From positions 1,467,117-1,531,116 of the forward strand of contig NZ_KE386572.1 in the NCBI RefSeq assembly GCF_000427665.1: a DNA stretch of 64,000 bases, in the 5' to 3' direction. The notes under the pieces were generated by a model. That model was given only the letters and a program-made list of their open reading frames with translations, was not told the origin of the DNA and did no database searches. This stretch comes from Geminicoccus roseus DSM 18922. Lineage in GTDB: Bacteria > Pseudomonadota > Alphaproteobacteria > Geminicoccales > Geminicoccaceae. Below, piece by piece: positions 37,260-44,190 of this stretch (the stretch's first letter is position 1; each line of letters opens with the position of its first letter). The position numbers and the translations under genes are program-made.

Positions 37260-38321
37260 TTACGCTGGCACCCGCCGCAGCTCGTCGCAGAGCCGCTGTA
37301 CCTCGCCCGGATCGGTCTGCTGCAGCACCCCGTGGCCCAGGTTGAAGATCCAGGGACGTCCCCGGGTCGCCGCCCGCAGCCGCTCCAGCCGCTCCAGCAT
37401 CGGCGCACCGCCGGCCACCAGGTCGACCGGGTCGAGATTGCCCTGCAGGCACAGGCTCGGCGGCAAGAGGCGCACCGCCTCGCCCATCGGCACCGCGGTA
37501 TCCAGGCCGATGGCCCGGGCCTCCACCTGCCGGGCGACATGGCCCAGCGACAGGCCGACGCCCCGGGGGAAGTGGATCACCGGCACGGCGGGATGGCGGG
37601 CACGCAGCTCGGCGATGATCCGGCGGACCGGGCGGACGCACCACAGCTCCAGCTGGTCCTCCGGCAGGGCTCCCGCCCAGCTGTCGAACAGCTGCAGCAC
37701 CTCGGCCCCGGCCTGCACCTGCCGGTCCAGGAAGGCCACCACCGCGTCCGCCAGCAGGTCGATCAGCCGGGCGAACAGCTCGGGCTCCCTCCGGGCCAGG
37801 GTCCGCGCCGCGGCGAAGTCCTTGGAGCCGCCCCCCTCCACCACATAGGCCGCCAGGGTCCAGGGCGCCCCGGCGAACCCGATCAGCGCGGTCTGTGCCG
37901 GTAACTCCGCCCTCAGCCGAGTCAGCGTCGCATAAACCGGACTCAGGTGATCGTGCAGGCGTTCCAGGCTCAGTTGATCCAGCGCCTGAGCGGTCCTGAT
38001 CGGCTCCAGGACCGGTCCCTCGCCCTGCTGGAAGGCGACCTTCACCCCGATCGCGTCCGGCACCACCAGGATGTCCGAGAACAGGATCGCCGCATCCATC
38101 CCATAGCGCCGGATCGGCTGGAGGGTGACCTCGACCGCAAGGTCCGGATTATAGCACAAGGAGAGAAAGTCGGGGACTTCCTTCCTTATCGCGCGATATT
38201 CCGGAAGGTAACGGCCGGCCTGCCGCATGAGCCAGAACGGGGCACGCTCGACGCTGCGTCCCTGAAGGGCGCGAAGCAGGAGCTTGTCGTCCGTCGCGAC
38301 CGCCGAGCGGGAATTCTCCAC
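37260..38321 (-). CDS. hemE: Uroporphyrinogen decarboxylase HemE
   Basis: HemE converts uroporphyrinogen III to coproporphyrinogen III. Signatures are PFWLMRQAGRYLPEYRAIR, LFSDILVVPDA, GFAGAPWTLAAYVVEGGGSK and LFDSWAGAL, with GNLDPVDL near the end. The 353 residues are normal. The start is GTG at 38321, overlapped by a DnaA-box-like 9-mer (38314-38322). In Caulobacter and Rickettsia the hemE 5' end borders the chromosome origin. Confidence 0.95.
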   Translation of the reverse strand: MENSRSAVATDDKLLLRALQGRSVERAPFWLMRQAGRYLPEYRAIRKEVPDFLSLCYNPDLAVEVTLQPIRRYGMDAAILFSDILVVPDAIGVKVAFQQGEGPVLEPIRTAQALDQLSLERLHDHLSPVYATLTRLRAELPAQTALIGFAGAPWTLAAYVVEGGGSKDFAAARTLARREPELFARLIDLLADAVVAFLDRQVQAGAEVLQLFDSWAGALPEDQLELWCVRPVRRIIAELRARHPAVPVIHFPRGVGLSLGHVARQVEARAIGLDTAVPMGEAVRLLPPSLCLQGNLDPVDLVAGGAPMLERLERLRAATRGRPWIFNLGHGVLQQTDPGEVQRLCDELRRVPA

Positions 38322-38322
38322 A
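38314..38322 (+). promoter_or_regulatory. DnaA-box-like 9-mer at hemE start
   Basis: TTCTCCACA matches the DnaA box TTATCCACA at 8 of 9 positions and overlaps the hemE start codon. It is the best DnaA-box match seen in the hemE/PPDK-regulator gap. Confidence 0.55.
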
Positions 38323-38343
38323 GGCGTATCATTTCCTATGAAT

Positions 38344-38371
38344 CTTATCTTTCGTGATTCGAACAGATAAG
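38344..38371. repeat. Imperfect inverted repeat (hairpin) in AT-rich part of candidate oriC
   Basis: CTTATCT (38344-38350) pairs with AGATAAG (38365-38371). TTCG (38351-38354) pairs with CGAA (38360-38363), leaving one bulged C and a 5-nt loop. It overlaps the region upstream of hemE, so it may serve origin unwinding, hemE control or both. Confidence 0.65.
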
Positions 38372-38704
38372 AACAGGTGGTGGTGGTGGTGATAGGGCCC
38401 CTGCGAAGCGGGGATGCATTCTTGTCCCGCAGGGATCCCCCCGGTCCTGCCCAGGCTACACGGCTTGGGCGGTTCCTGGGAATAGGTGCGTGGACATCTC
38501 CTGAAAAGCCAGGATCTTCCGTGACTTGGCGCGGGAGAACGAAGATGTGGAACTTGGGGACGATCCGGGGCTATCGTCGGGAGGCCGCGTGAAGGCCGTC
38601 GAAGCTTTCCCCATGGGTGTCGAAGGCCAGGAGATCGGTGGATGGACGACCTGAGACGGGATGAACGAATCGCCCTGGCGGCCGCCGGTGATTCTGTCCA
38701 CTGT

Positions 38705-38713
38705 TCGTCCACA
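38705..38713 (+). promoter_or_regulatory. DnaA-box-like 9-mer near PPDK regulator start
   Basis: TCGTCCACA matches TTATCCACA at 7 of 9. A weaker CTGTCCACT lies just upstream (38694-38702), giving a tandem pair 18-37 bp before the ATG at 38731. Confidence 0.4.
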
Positions 38714-38730
38714 GGCGAAAAACCGGCTCG

Positions 38731-39618
38731 ATGACCTTGCGGCTGCACCTGCACCTGATCTCCGACAGCACCGGCGAGACCGTCACCACCGTGGCGCGCG
38801 CCGCGGTTTCCCAGTTCGAGGACGTGGTCCCGGTCGAGCATGTCTGGTTCTTCGTGCGCACCCGCGCCCAGCTCGAGAAGGTGCTCTCGATCATCGGCAT
38901 GATGCCGGGCATGGTGATCTTCACCCTGATCTCGCCGGACCTGCGCCAGCTCCTGCAGGAGCGCTGCGAGCAGATGAACGTGCCCTGCGTCCCGGTGCTG
39001 GACGCGGTGATGAACTCGCTCACCCAGATGGTCGGCTCGTCCGGCATGCCGAAGATCGGCAAGCAGCACGAGATGGACGCCGGCTACTTCTCGCGGATCG
39101 CGGCGATGGACTTCGCGATGCGCCACGACGACGGCCAGGCCCCCGAGCGGCTGGACGATGCCGACGTCGTCCTGGTGGGGGTTTCGCGCACCTCCAAGAC
39201 CCCGACCTGCGTCTATCTCGCCAACCGGGGCATCAAGGCCGCCAATGTCCCGATCGTCCCGGACATGCCGCAGCTGCGCTACCTGGAGAAGCTGAAGCGG
39301 CCGCTCATCGTGGGGCTCACCATCAATGCCGAGCACCTGACCTCGATCCGCCGCAACCGGCAAAAGCACATGGGCGTGGGCGACGAGGGACAGTTCGGCG
39401 GCGACTATGCCGAGGCCGACCGGGTGCGCGAGGAACTGGTCACGGCGCGGCGGATGTTCTCGAAGTTCGGCTGGCCGGAGATCGACGTCACCCGCCGCTC
39501 GGTCGAGGAGACCGCTGCCGCGGTGCTCCAGCTCCTGCAGGACCGCCGCGAGCCCGGCCTGGTGAACGAGATCCGGGCGCCGATCGCCGCTGCGGACTGG
39601 CTGCAGGACGGTGACTGA
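38731..39618 (+). CDS. Pyruvate,phosphate dikinase / PEP synthase regulatory kinase-phosphatase (DUF299)
   Basis: This is a 295-residue bifunctional Ser/Thr kinase and pyrophosphorylase that switches PPDK or PEP synthase off and on. HLISDSTGETV starts the domain, the P-loop GVSRTSKTP is at 150-158, and NVPIVPDMPQL, GLTINAEHLTSIRRNR and PEIDVTRRSVEETAA are family motifs. Homologues RP001 (Rickettsia) and CC_0001 (Caulobacter) are the first genes beside the origin. Here it is the first plus-strand gene after the candidate oriC. Confidence 0.94.
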   Translation: MTLRLHLHLISDSTGETVTTVARAAVSQFEDVVPVEHVWFFVRTRAQLEKVLSIIGMMPGMVIFTLISPDLRQLLQERCEQMNVPCVPVLDAVMNSLTQMVGSSGMPKIGKQHEMDAGYFSRIAAMDFAMRHDDGQAPERLDDADVVLVGVSRTSKTPTCVYLANRGIKAANVPIVPDMPQLRYLEKLKRPLIVGLTINAEHLTSIRRNRQKHMGVGDEGQFGGDYAEADRVREELVTARRMFSKFGWPEIDVTRRSVEETAAAVLQLLQDRREPGLVNEIRAPIAAADWLQDGD

Positions 39619-39636
39619 GCGGTCGCGGGCCGCTCC

Positions 39637-40365
39637 ATGCGGCTGAGCGCCGGGGCGCGCCAGCGCCGCCGCCGTTTCGTCGGCCGCTGGATCGTGGCCC
39701 CGCTCGCCCTGCTGGCGCTGCTGGGTGCCGCGTTCTGGTTCGGCCGCGAGGTCGGCGGGTTCGAGGCCGATGCCCGGATCGGCGCACTGGAAGCCCGGAT
39801 CGGCGAGACCGAGGCGCGCGAGCGGGCGGCCGAGCGCCTGCGGGCCCAGGCGGAACAGGCGCTGGCCTCGGCCAGCGCCCAGGCGCAGGCCCGGATCGAG
39901 AGCTTGGCCGCGCGCGTGCCGCATGGCGAACTCGGCGCGCTCTTGGACCTGCTGCGCGCCAGGCTGGACCAGGGCGTTCCGCCCGAGCGGCTGCGCTTCG
40001 TGCTGTCGGAGGCGGCCCCGGTGCGTGCCTGCCGCCAGGGGGTTGCCCAGCGCCGGTTCGCGCCGCGCCTGCCGAGCGGGGTGGCGCCGCTGCAGACCGT
40101 GGCTTTCCTGGACAACCGGATCACGGTCAGCGCCACCGCCAGCCCGGCGGTGGCCGAGGACGGTTCACCCCGGCCGGGCTTCGACGCTGGCCGCAAGGTC
40201 GAGATCCGGGTCCTGCGCATCGGCGGCAACATCGAGCTGGTGGAGGGGGTCCTCCCGCTCGGCCATTCGGTGGTCGCCGACGGACGGGAATACCGGTTCG
40301 GGTTCGCCTCGGTAGCGAACGACACCCAGATCGAGGTGACGCTCCAGGATTGTGCCTATCCTTGA
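39637..40365 (+). CDS. Single-pass membrane protein with coiled coil, unknown function
   Basis: The frame gives 242 residues. It has a basic N-terminus (RQRRRRFVGR), one membrane helix (about 17-36), and a charged coiled coil (about 48-92, with EARIGETEARERAAERLRAQ). A C-terminal ~140-residue domain follows, containing two Cys residues and a beta-rich pattern ending QDCAYP. The topology suggests an inner-membrane-anchored periplasmic protein. I do not recognise a family. It occupies the place where maf-aroE-coaE usually follow the PPDK regulator, 18 bp after it, and overlaps dinB's end by 10 bp. Confidence 0.7.
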   Translation: MRLSAGARQRRRRFVGRWIVAPLALLALLGAAFWFGREVGGFEADARIGALEARIGETEARERAAERLRAQAEQALASASAQAQARIESLAARVPHGELGALLDLLRARLDQGVPPERLRFVLSEAAPVRACRQGVAQRRFAPRLPSGVAPLQTVAFLDNRITVSATASPAVAEDGSPRPGFDAGRKVEIRVLRIGGNIELVEGVLPLGHSVVADGREYRFGFASVANDTQIEVTLQDCAYP

Positions 40366-41447
40366 GGAAAATCCCGTCCGTTCGTGCCGAACAGGTCGAA
40401 CTGGCGCGGATCCGCTTCTTCGGTTCCATCGTTCACGCCCAGGCCCAGAAGCCGCACCCGGCCTCGTGGCGGCTCCGGCCGATCCAGCAGGCCAAGAGCA
40501 ATTTTCCACAGGCTTTCGACATCCTGGGGAAAAGGTTTGGGCGTGGTGGTGCGCGTCCTGGTGACGAAGTCGGCGGAGCGGATCTTCAGGATCACCGAGC
40601 GGCCGCGAAAGCCGGTCTCTTCTAACCTGCGGTTGAGATCGATCACCAGCTCCCGGAGGATCTCCGCAAGCGCGGCTCGCCCGGCCACGTCGCGGGCGAA
40701 CGTCTGCTCCACCGACACCGAGCGGCGCGGCCGGTCCGGCTCGACCGGCCGGTCGTCCTGGCCGACCGCGATCCGGGCCAGCCAGGCGCCGCTGCGGCCG
40801 AACCGGCGCACCAGCCAGGCTTCCGAGGCCTGGGCCAGGTCGGCGCCGGTCAGGATCCCGACCGCCCGCAGCTTTTCCGCGGTGCGCGGGCCAACCCCGT
40901 GGAAATCCTCGATTGCCAGGCCGGCCAGCAGCGCCGCCGCGTCGTCCGGGCCGACCAGGGTGAGGCCGTCGGGCTTGTTCATGCCCGACGCGGTCTTCGC
41001 CAGGAACTTGTTGAACGACACGCCGGCCGAGGCGGTAAGCTGCGTCTCGGACAGGATCGCCGCCTTGATCCGGGCCGCCACCTCGGCCGGCGGTGCCGGT
41101 CCGGTGAGCGGCCGGGTGACGTCCAGATAGGCCTCGTCCAGCGAAACCGGCTCGACCAGCGGGGTGAAGCGCCGGAAGATCGCGCGGATCTGCCGGCTCA
41201 CCTCCTTGTAGGCGTCGAAGCGCGGCCGCACGAACAGGAGGTCCGGGCAGCGGCGCAGCGCCTCGCCGGCCGGCATCGCCGAGCGCACCCCGAACGCGCG
41301 GGCTTCGTAGCTGGCCGCCGCCACCACGCCGCGCCCGTCCCGGCCGCCCACGGCCAGCGGCCGGCCGCGCAGGGCGGGATCGTCGCGCTGTTCCACCGAG
41401 GCGTAGAAAGCGTCCATGTCGACATGGATGATGCCGCGCAGGCTCAC
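40356..41447 (-). CDS. dinB: Y-family DNA polymerase IV
   Basis: DinB copies past damaged bases. From the GTG at 41447, the 363 residues show IIHVDMDAFYASVEQRD (D10, D12), the catalytic pair D104-E105 in PVSLDEAYLDV, LTASAGVSFNKFLAKTASGMNKP, FHGVGPRTAEKL, and a C-terminal clamp-like tail QFDLFG that resembles a beta-clamp-binding motif. GGGAG-type spacing before the GTG supports this start over the longer frame. No GTTC-N7-GTTC LexA site was found upstream. Confidence 0.93.
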   Translation of the reverse strand: MSLRGIIHVDMDAFYASVEQRDDPALRGRPLAVGGRDGRGVVAAASYEARAFGVRSAMPAGEALRRCPDLLFVRPRFDAYKEVSRQIRAIFRRFTPLVEPVSLDEAYLDVTRPLTGPAPPAEVAARIKAAILSETQLTASAGVSFNKFLAKTASGMNKPDGLTLVGPDDAAALLAGLAIEDFHGVGPRTAEKLRAVGILTGADLAQASEAWLVRRFGRSGAWLARIAVGQDDRPVEPDRPRRSVSVEQTFARDVAGRAALAEILRELVIDLNRRLEETGFRGRSVILKIRSADFVTRTRTTTPKPFPQDVESLWKIALGLLDRPEPPRGRVRLLGLGVNDGTEEADPRQFDLFGTNGRDFPQG

Positions 41448-41630
41448 TGGACCGGGCTCCCGGAGTTCTGTGTCCTTCCCTACACAACGGCCTTCCGTCG
41501 GCCGAGGATGCCGGATGGGACATGGCGTCCATGCTTGCAGCGATCGGCCATGGCCGCCACTCTTGCACTGTTGTATTCGCGGGCTGGTCCCATGGGGCCG
41601 CTTGATGGCGCTCGCAGCCGGGAGATCGGA

Positions 41631-42983
41631 ATGCGCTTGAAGAGTATCCTCGTCCTCACCTCGGCGATGGTCGCGCTCGCCGCAGGTCCGGCCGGGGCGC
41701 AAACCCTTCAGGAAGCCCTCGTCAGCGCCTACAGCACCAATCCCGACCTCGGCGCCGCCCGCGCCCAGCTGCGCGCCACCGACGAGCTGGTCTCGCAGGC
41801 CCTGTCCGGCTACCGGCCGCAGGTAGGCGCCTCGGCCAGCTACGACATCGTCGATCTCGACAGCAGCCAGGGCGATGGCACCCTGGATTCGTCGGCGATC
41901 GGCCTGAGCGTGACCCAGCCGCTCTACCGCGGCGGCGGGCTGGACGCCAACCTTCGCGCTTCGGAGAACACGGTCCGTGCCAACCGTGCCAACCTGATCG
42001 TCACCGAGCAGCAGATCCTCTACGACGCGGTGCGCGCCTATGCCGGGGTGTGGCGCGACCGCTCGGTGCTGGAACTCGCGATCAACAACGAGAAGCGGCT
42101 GCAGCGCCAGCTCCAGGCGACCCGCGATCGCTTCAACGTGGGCGAGGTCGCCCGCACCGACGTCGCCCAGGCCGAGGCGCGGCTCTCGGCGGCGGAAGCC
42201 TCGCGTGTCGAGGCCGAGGGCCTGCTCGCCAACTCGATCGCCATGTTCCGCCGGATCATCGCCCAGGAGCCGGAAAACGTCGACCAGCCGGTCAAGCCGG
42301 CCAGCCTGCCGGCCAACGAGGCCCAGGCCCAGGAGCTTGCGGTCGCCAATCCGAACATCGCGACGGCGCAGTACACGCTGGCTGCCGCCAAGGACGATGT
42401 CGACGTCGCCTTCTCTCGCCTCCTGCCGCAGGTAGACCTGCGCGCCAGCGCCTCCTATGCCGACGAGCCCTCGACCAACCTCTCCTGGCAGCGCGACGCG
42501 TCGATCGGCGTGCAGGTCACCGTGCCGCTCTACCAGGGCGGCGCGGAGTATTCGCAGGTCCGCCAGAACAAGCAGGTCGCCCGGCAGCGCGACGAGCAGC
42601 TCGTCTCCACCCAGCGCAGCGTGGCAGAGAACGTCACCGTCGCCTGGGAGGCGCTGCAGACCAGCACCACCAACATCCAGTCGCGCCAGGCGCAGGTGCG
42701 CGCCAACCGGATCGCCCTGGAAGGCGTGGAGCAGGAGGCCCAGGTCGGCTCGCGCACCGTGCTGGACGTCCTCGACGCCGAGCAGGAACTGTTCGGCTCG
42801 CAGGTCGAGCTGGTGCGCGCCCAGGCCAACGAGGCGATCGCCGCCTATGCGCTGCTGGCCTCGATCGGCCAGCTCACCGCCGAGCGGCTCGACCTGCCGG
42901 TCGAGACCTATGACGCCGAGGCCTACTACACCGAGAACCGCGCGCGCCTGTTCGGCCTGGGCGAGCCCCTGGACCTGAACTGA
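41631..42983 (+). CDS. tolC: TolC-family outer-membrane channel
   Basis: The ATG at 41631 gives 450 residues; the open frame runs further upstream but a signal peptide begins here (MRLKSILVLTSAMVALAAGPAGA). QTLQEALVSAYSTNPDLGAA starts the channel. The internal duplication typical of TolC is visible: two strand-helix halves each with VTQPLYRGGGLDANLR or VTVPLYQGGAEYSQVR. It may serve the RND pump at 30-34 kb or secretion of the RTX protein at 58.7 kb; neither has its own channel. Confidence 0.92.
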   Translation: MRLKSILVLTSAMVALAAGPAGAQTLQEALVSAYSTNPDLGAARAQLRATDELVSQALSGYRPQVGASASYDIVDLDSSQGDGTLDSSAIGLSVTQPLYRGGGLDANLRASENTVRANRANLIVTEQQILYDAVRAYAGVWRDRSVLELAINNEKRLQRQLQATRDRFNVGEVARTDVAQAEARLSAAEASRVEAEGLLANSIAMFRRIIAQEPENVDQPVKPASLPANEAQAQELAVANPNIATAQYTLAAAKDDVDVAFSRLLPQVDLRASASYADEPSTNLSWQRDASIGVQVTVPLYQGGAEYSQVRQNKQVARQRDEQLVSTQRSVAENVTVAWEALQTSTTNIQSRQAQVRANRIALEGVEQEAQVGSRTVLDVLDAEQELFGSQVELVRAQANEAIAAYALLASIGQLTAERLDLPVETYDAEAYYTENRARLFGLGEPLDLN

Positions 42984-42989
42984 CCGCCG

Positions 42990-43015
42990 GCGGGCCGGCC
43001 GCGATGCCGGCCCGC
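42990..43015. terminator. GC-rich hairpin after tolC
   Basis: A perfect 10-bp stem, GCGGGCCGGC with GCCGGCCCGC, encloses a 6-nt loop, starting 7 bp after the tolC stop. It has no T-run, so termination strength is uncertain. Confidence 0.5.
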
Positions 43016-43099
43016 GCCCGCCATGGACGGGCTTTCCCCGGAGGCGATCCCGTTCCAGGATCGGCGCCAAGCCAACGCCGCCATCGGGGAGCCCGTGCC

Positions 43100-44035
43100 A
43101 TGGCCAGCCATTATATCGAGCGCAAGCACCATCATTTCGGCTGGGACAACAGCCGCCCGCCCCTGCTGACCGTGAAGCCCGGCGACATCGTCGAGTTCGA
43201 GACGATCGACGCGTCGGGTGGACAGCTCTCGCCTTCCTCGACCGCCGCCGACGTGGGCAAGCTGGATTTCGGCCGGGTCAACCCGGCCACCGGCCCGGTC
43301 TTCGTGGAGGGAGCCGAGCCCGGCGATTCGCTGGTCGTGCATGTCCGGGAGATGAAGCCGTCGGGCTGGGGCTGGACCGCCAACATCCCGGGCTTCGGCC
43401 TGCTGGCGCACCGGTTCCAGGAGCCGGCGATCGCGCATTGGCACTATGACCGGGACCTGAAGACCCCGGCGCCGTTCGCGGGTGGCGCCTCGGTGCCGCT
43501 CAAGCCGTTCATCGGCGTGATCGGCCAGGCCCTGGCCGAGCCCGGCTCGCACAGCGTGGTCCCGCCGCGCCGGGTCGGCGGCAACATGGACACCGCCGAT
43601 GTCTGCGTCGGCGCCACCGTGACCTTCCCGGTCGAGGTCGAGGGCTGCCTGTTCTCGCTGGGCGACACCCACGCTGCCCAGGGCGACGGCGAGGTCTGCG
43701 GCACCGCGATCGAGAGCGCCATGAACGTCGTGGTCCAGCTGGAACTGGTCAAGGGCCGAGCACCTAGGTTCCCGGTGATCGACAACCCGACCCCGCGCGG
43801 CCGGCACATCGACGGCAAGGGCTACCTGGTCACCACCGGGGTGGGCCCGGACCTGATGCAGAACGCCACCGACGCGCTCGACCAGATGGTCGACCTGATC
43901 GCCGAGCGCCTGAAGATCGAGCCGATCCAGGCCTACCTGCTTTGCTCGGCCTGCGCCGACCTGAAGATCACCGAGATCGTCGACCAGCCGAACTGGATCG
44001 TCGGCTGCCACTTCCCGAAGATCGTGCTGCCCTGA
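43100..44035 (+). CDS. Acetamidase/formamidase family amidohydrolase
   Basis: This is a 311-residue amidase of the FmdA/AmdA family, which hydrolyses formamide or acetamide to ammonia and the acid. The metal-site motif GDTHAAQGDGEVCGTAIE and the N-terminal VKPGDIVEFET and GPVFVEGAEPGD are family signatures. The ATG at 43100 has a GGGGAG ribosome site; an ORF extension to 43004 has a composition unlike the family. It has no obvious partner. Confidence 0.9.
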   Translation: MASHYIERKHHHFGWDNSRPPLLTVKPGDIVEFETIDASGGQLSPSSTAADVGKLDFGRVNPATGPVFVEGAEPGDSLVVHVREMKPSGWGWTANIPGFGLLAHRFQEPAIAHWHYDRDLKTPAPFAGGASVPLKPFIGVIGQALAEPGSHSVVPPRRVGGNMDTADVCVGATVTFPVEVEGCLFSLGDTHAAQGDGEVCGTAIESAMNVVVQLELVKGRAPRFPVIDNPTPRGRHIDGKGYLVTTGVGPDLMQNATDALDQMVDLIAERLKIEPIQAYLLCSACADLKITEIVDQPNWIVGCHFPKIVLP

Positions 44036-44190
44036 ACAAAACCCCGCGGCGTGCATCTCCTTTGAATTGGAATTAGTCCAGAAAGACGAAGTGTACGTTT
44101 TGGTCGTCTTGGTGACTACTTTTCGACTTGGCTGCGTTGACTGCCAGCAATCGTGATCGATACAGCCCCCGCCAGGACCGCTGGTGGGGG

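Larger units (their letters stand above)
38322..38730. other. oriC: Candidate chromosomal replication origin (oriC), 409 bp gene-free
   Basis: No gene fits in this gap between hemE and the RP001/CC_0001-family gene, the position of the known origin in Caulobacter and Rickettsia. It holds an AT-rich patch (38330-38375) with a near-perfect hairpin (CTTATCTTTCG with CGAA-C-AGATAAG, 38344-38371), a (GGT)5 run (38376-38390) and four GANTC methylation sites (38340, 38356, 38667, 38690). DnaA-box-like 9-mers lie at both ends (38314-38322, 8/9; 38705-38713, 7/9), with weaker CCAC-containing ones between. No CtrA-type TTAA-N7-TTAA is seen. Confidence 0.7.

Noticed and set aside
38376-38390. (GGT)5 repeat as a functional microsatellite
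   Set aside because: Short and outside any coding frame; noted only as part of the candidate origin.
38546-38554. TGTGGAACT as a DnaA box
   Set aside because: Only 6 of 9 matches to the consensus, close to what chance gives for a CCAC-containing 9-mer here.
41465-41479. LexA-like site before dinB
   Set aside because: GTTC is present, but at N7 the second half reads TTCC, so the alphaproteobacterial GTTC-N7-GTTC pattern is not met.
40899-41630. N-terminal extension of the TolC-like protein
   Set aside because: It runs antisense through dinB; the signal peptide begins at 41631.
44036-44190. Possible Fur/Irr box before the siderophore receptor
   Set aside because: The region is somewhat AT-rich, but I could not align a convincing Fur, RirA or Irr motif.
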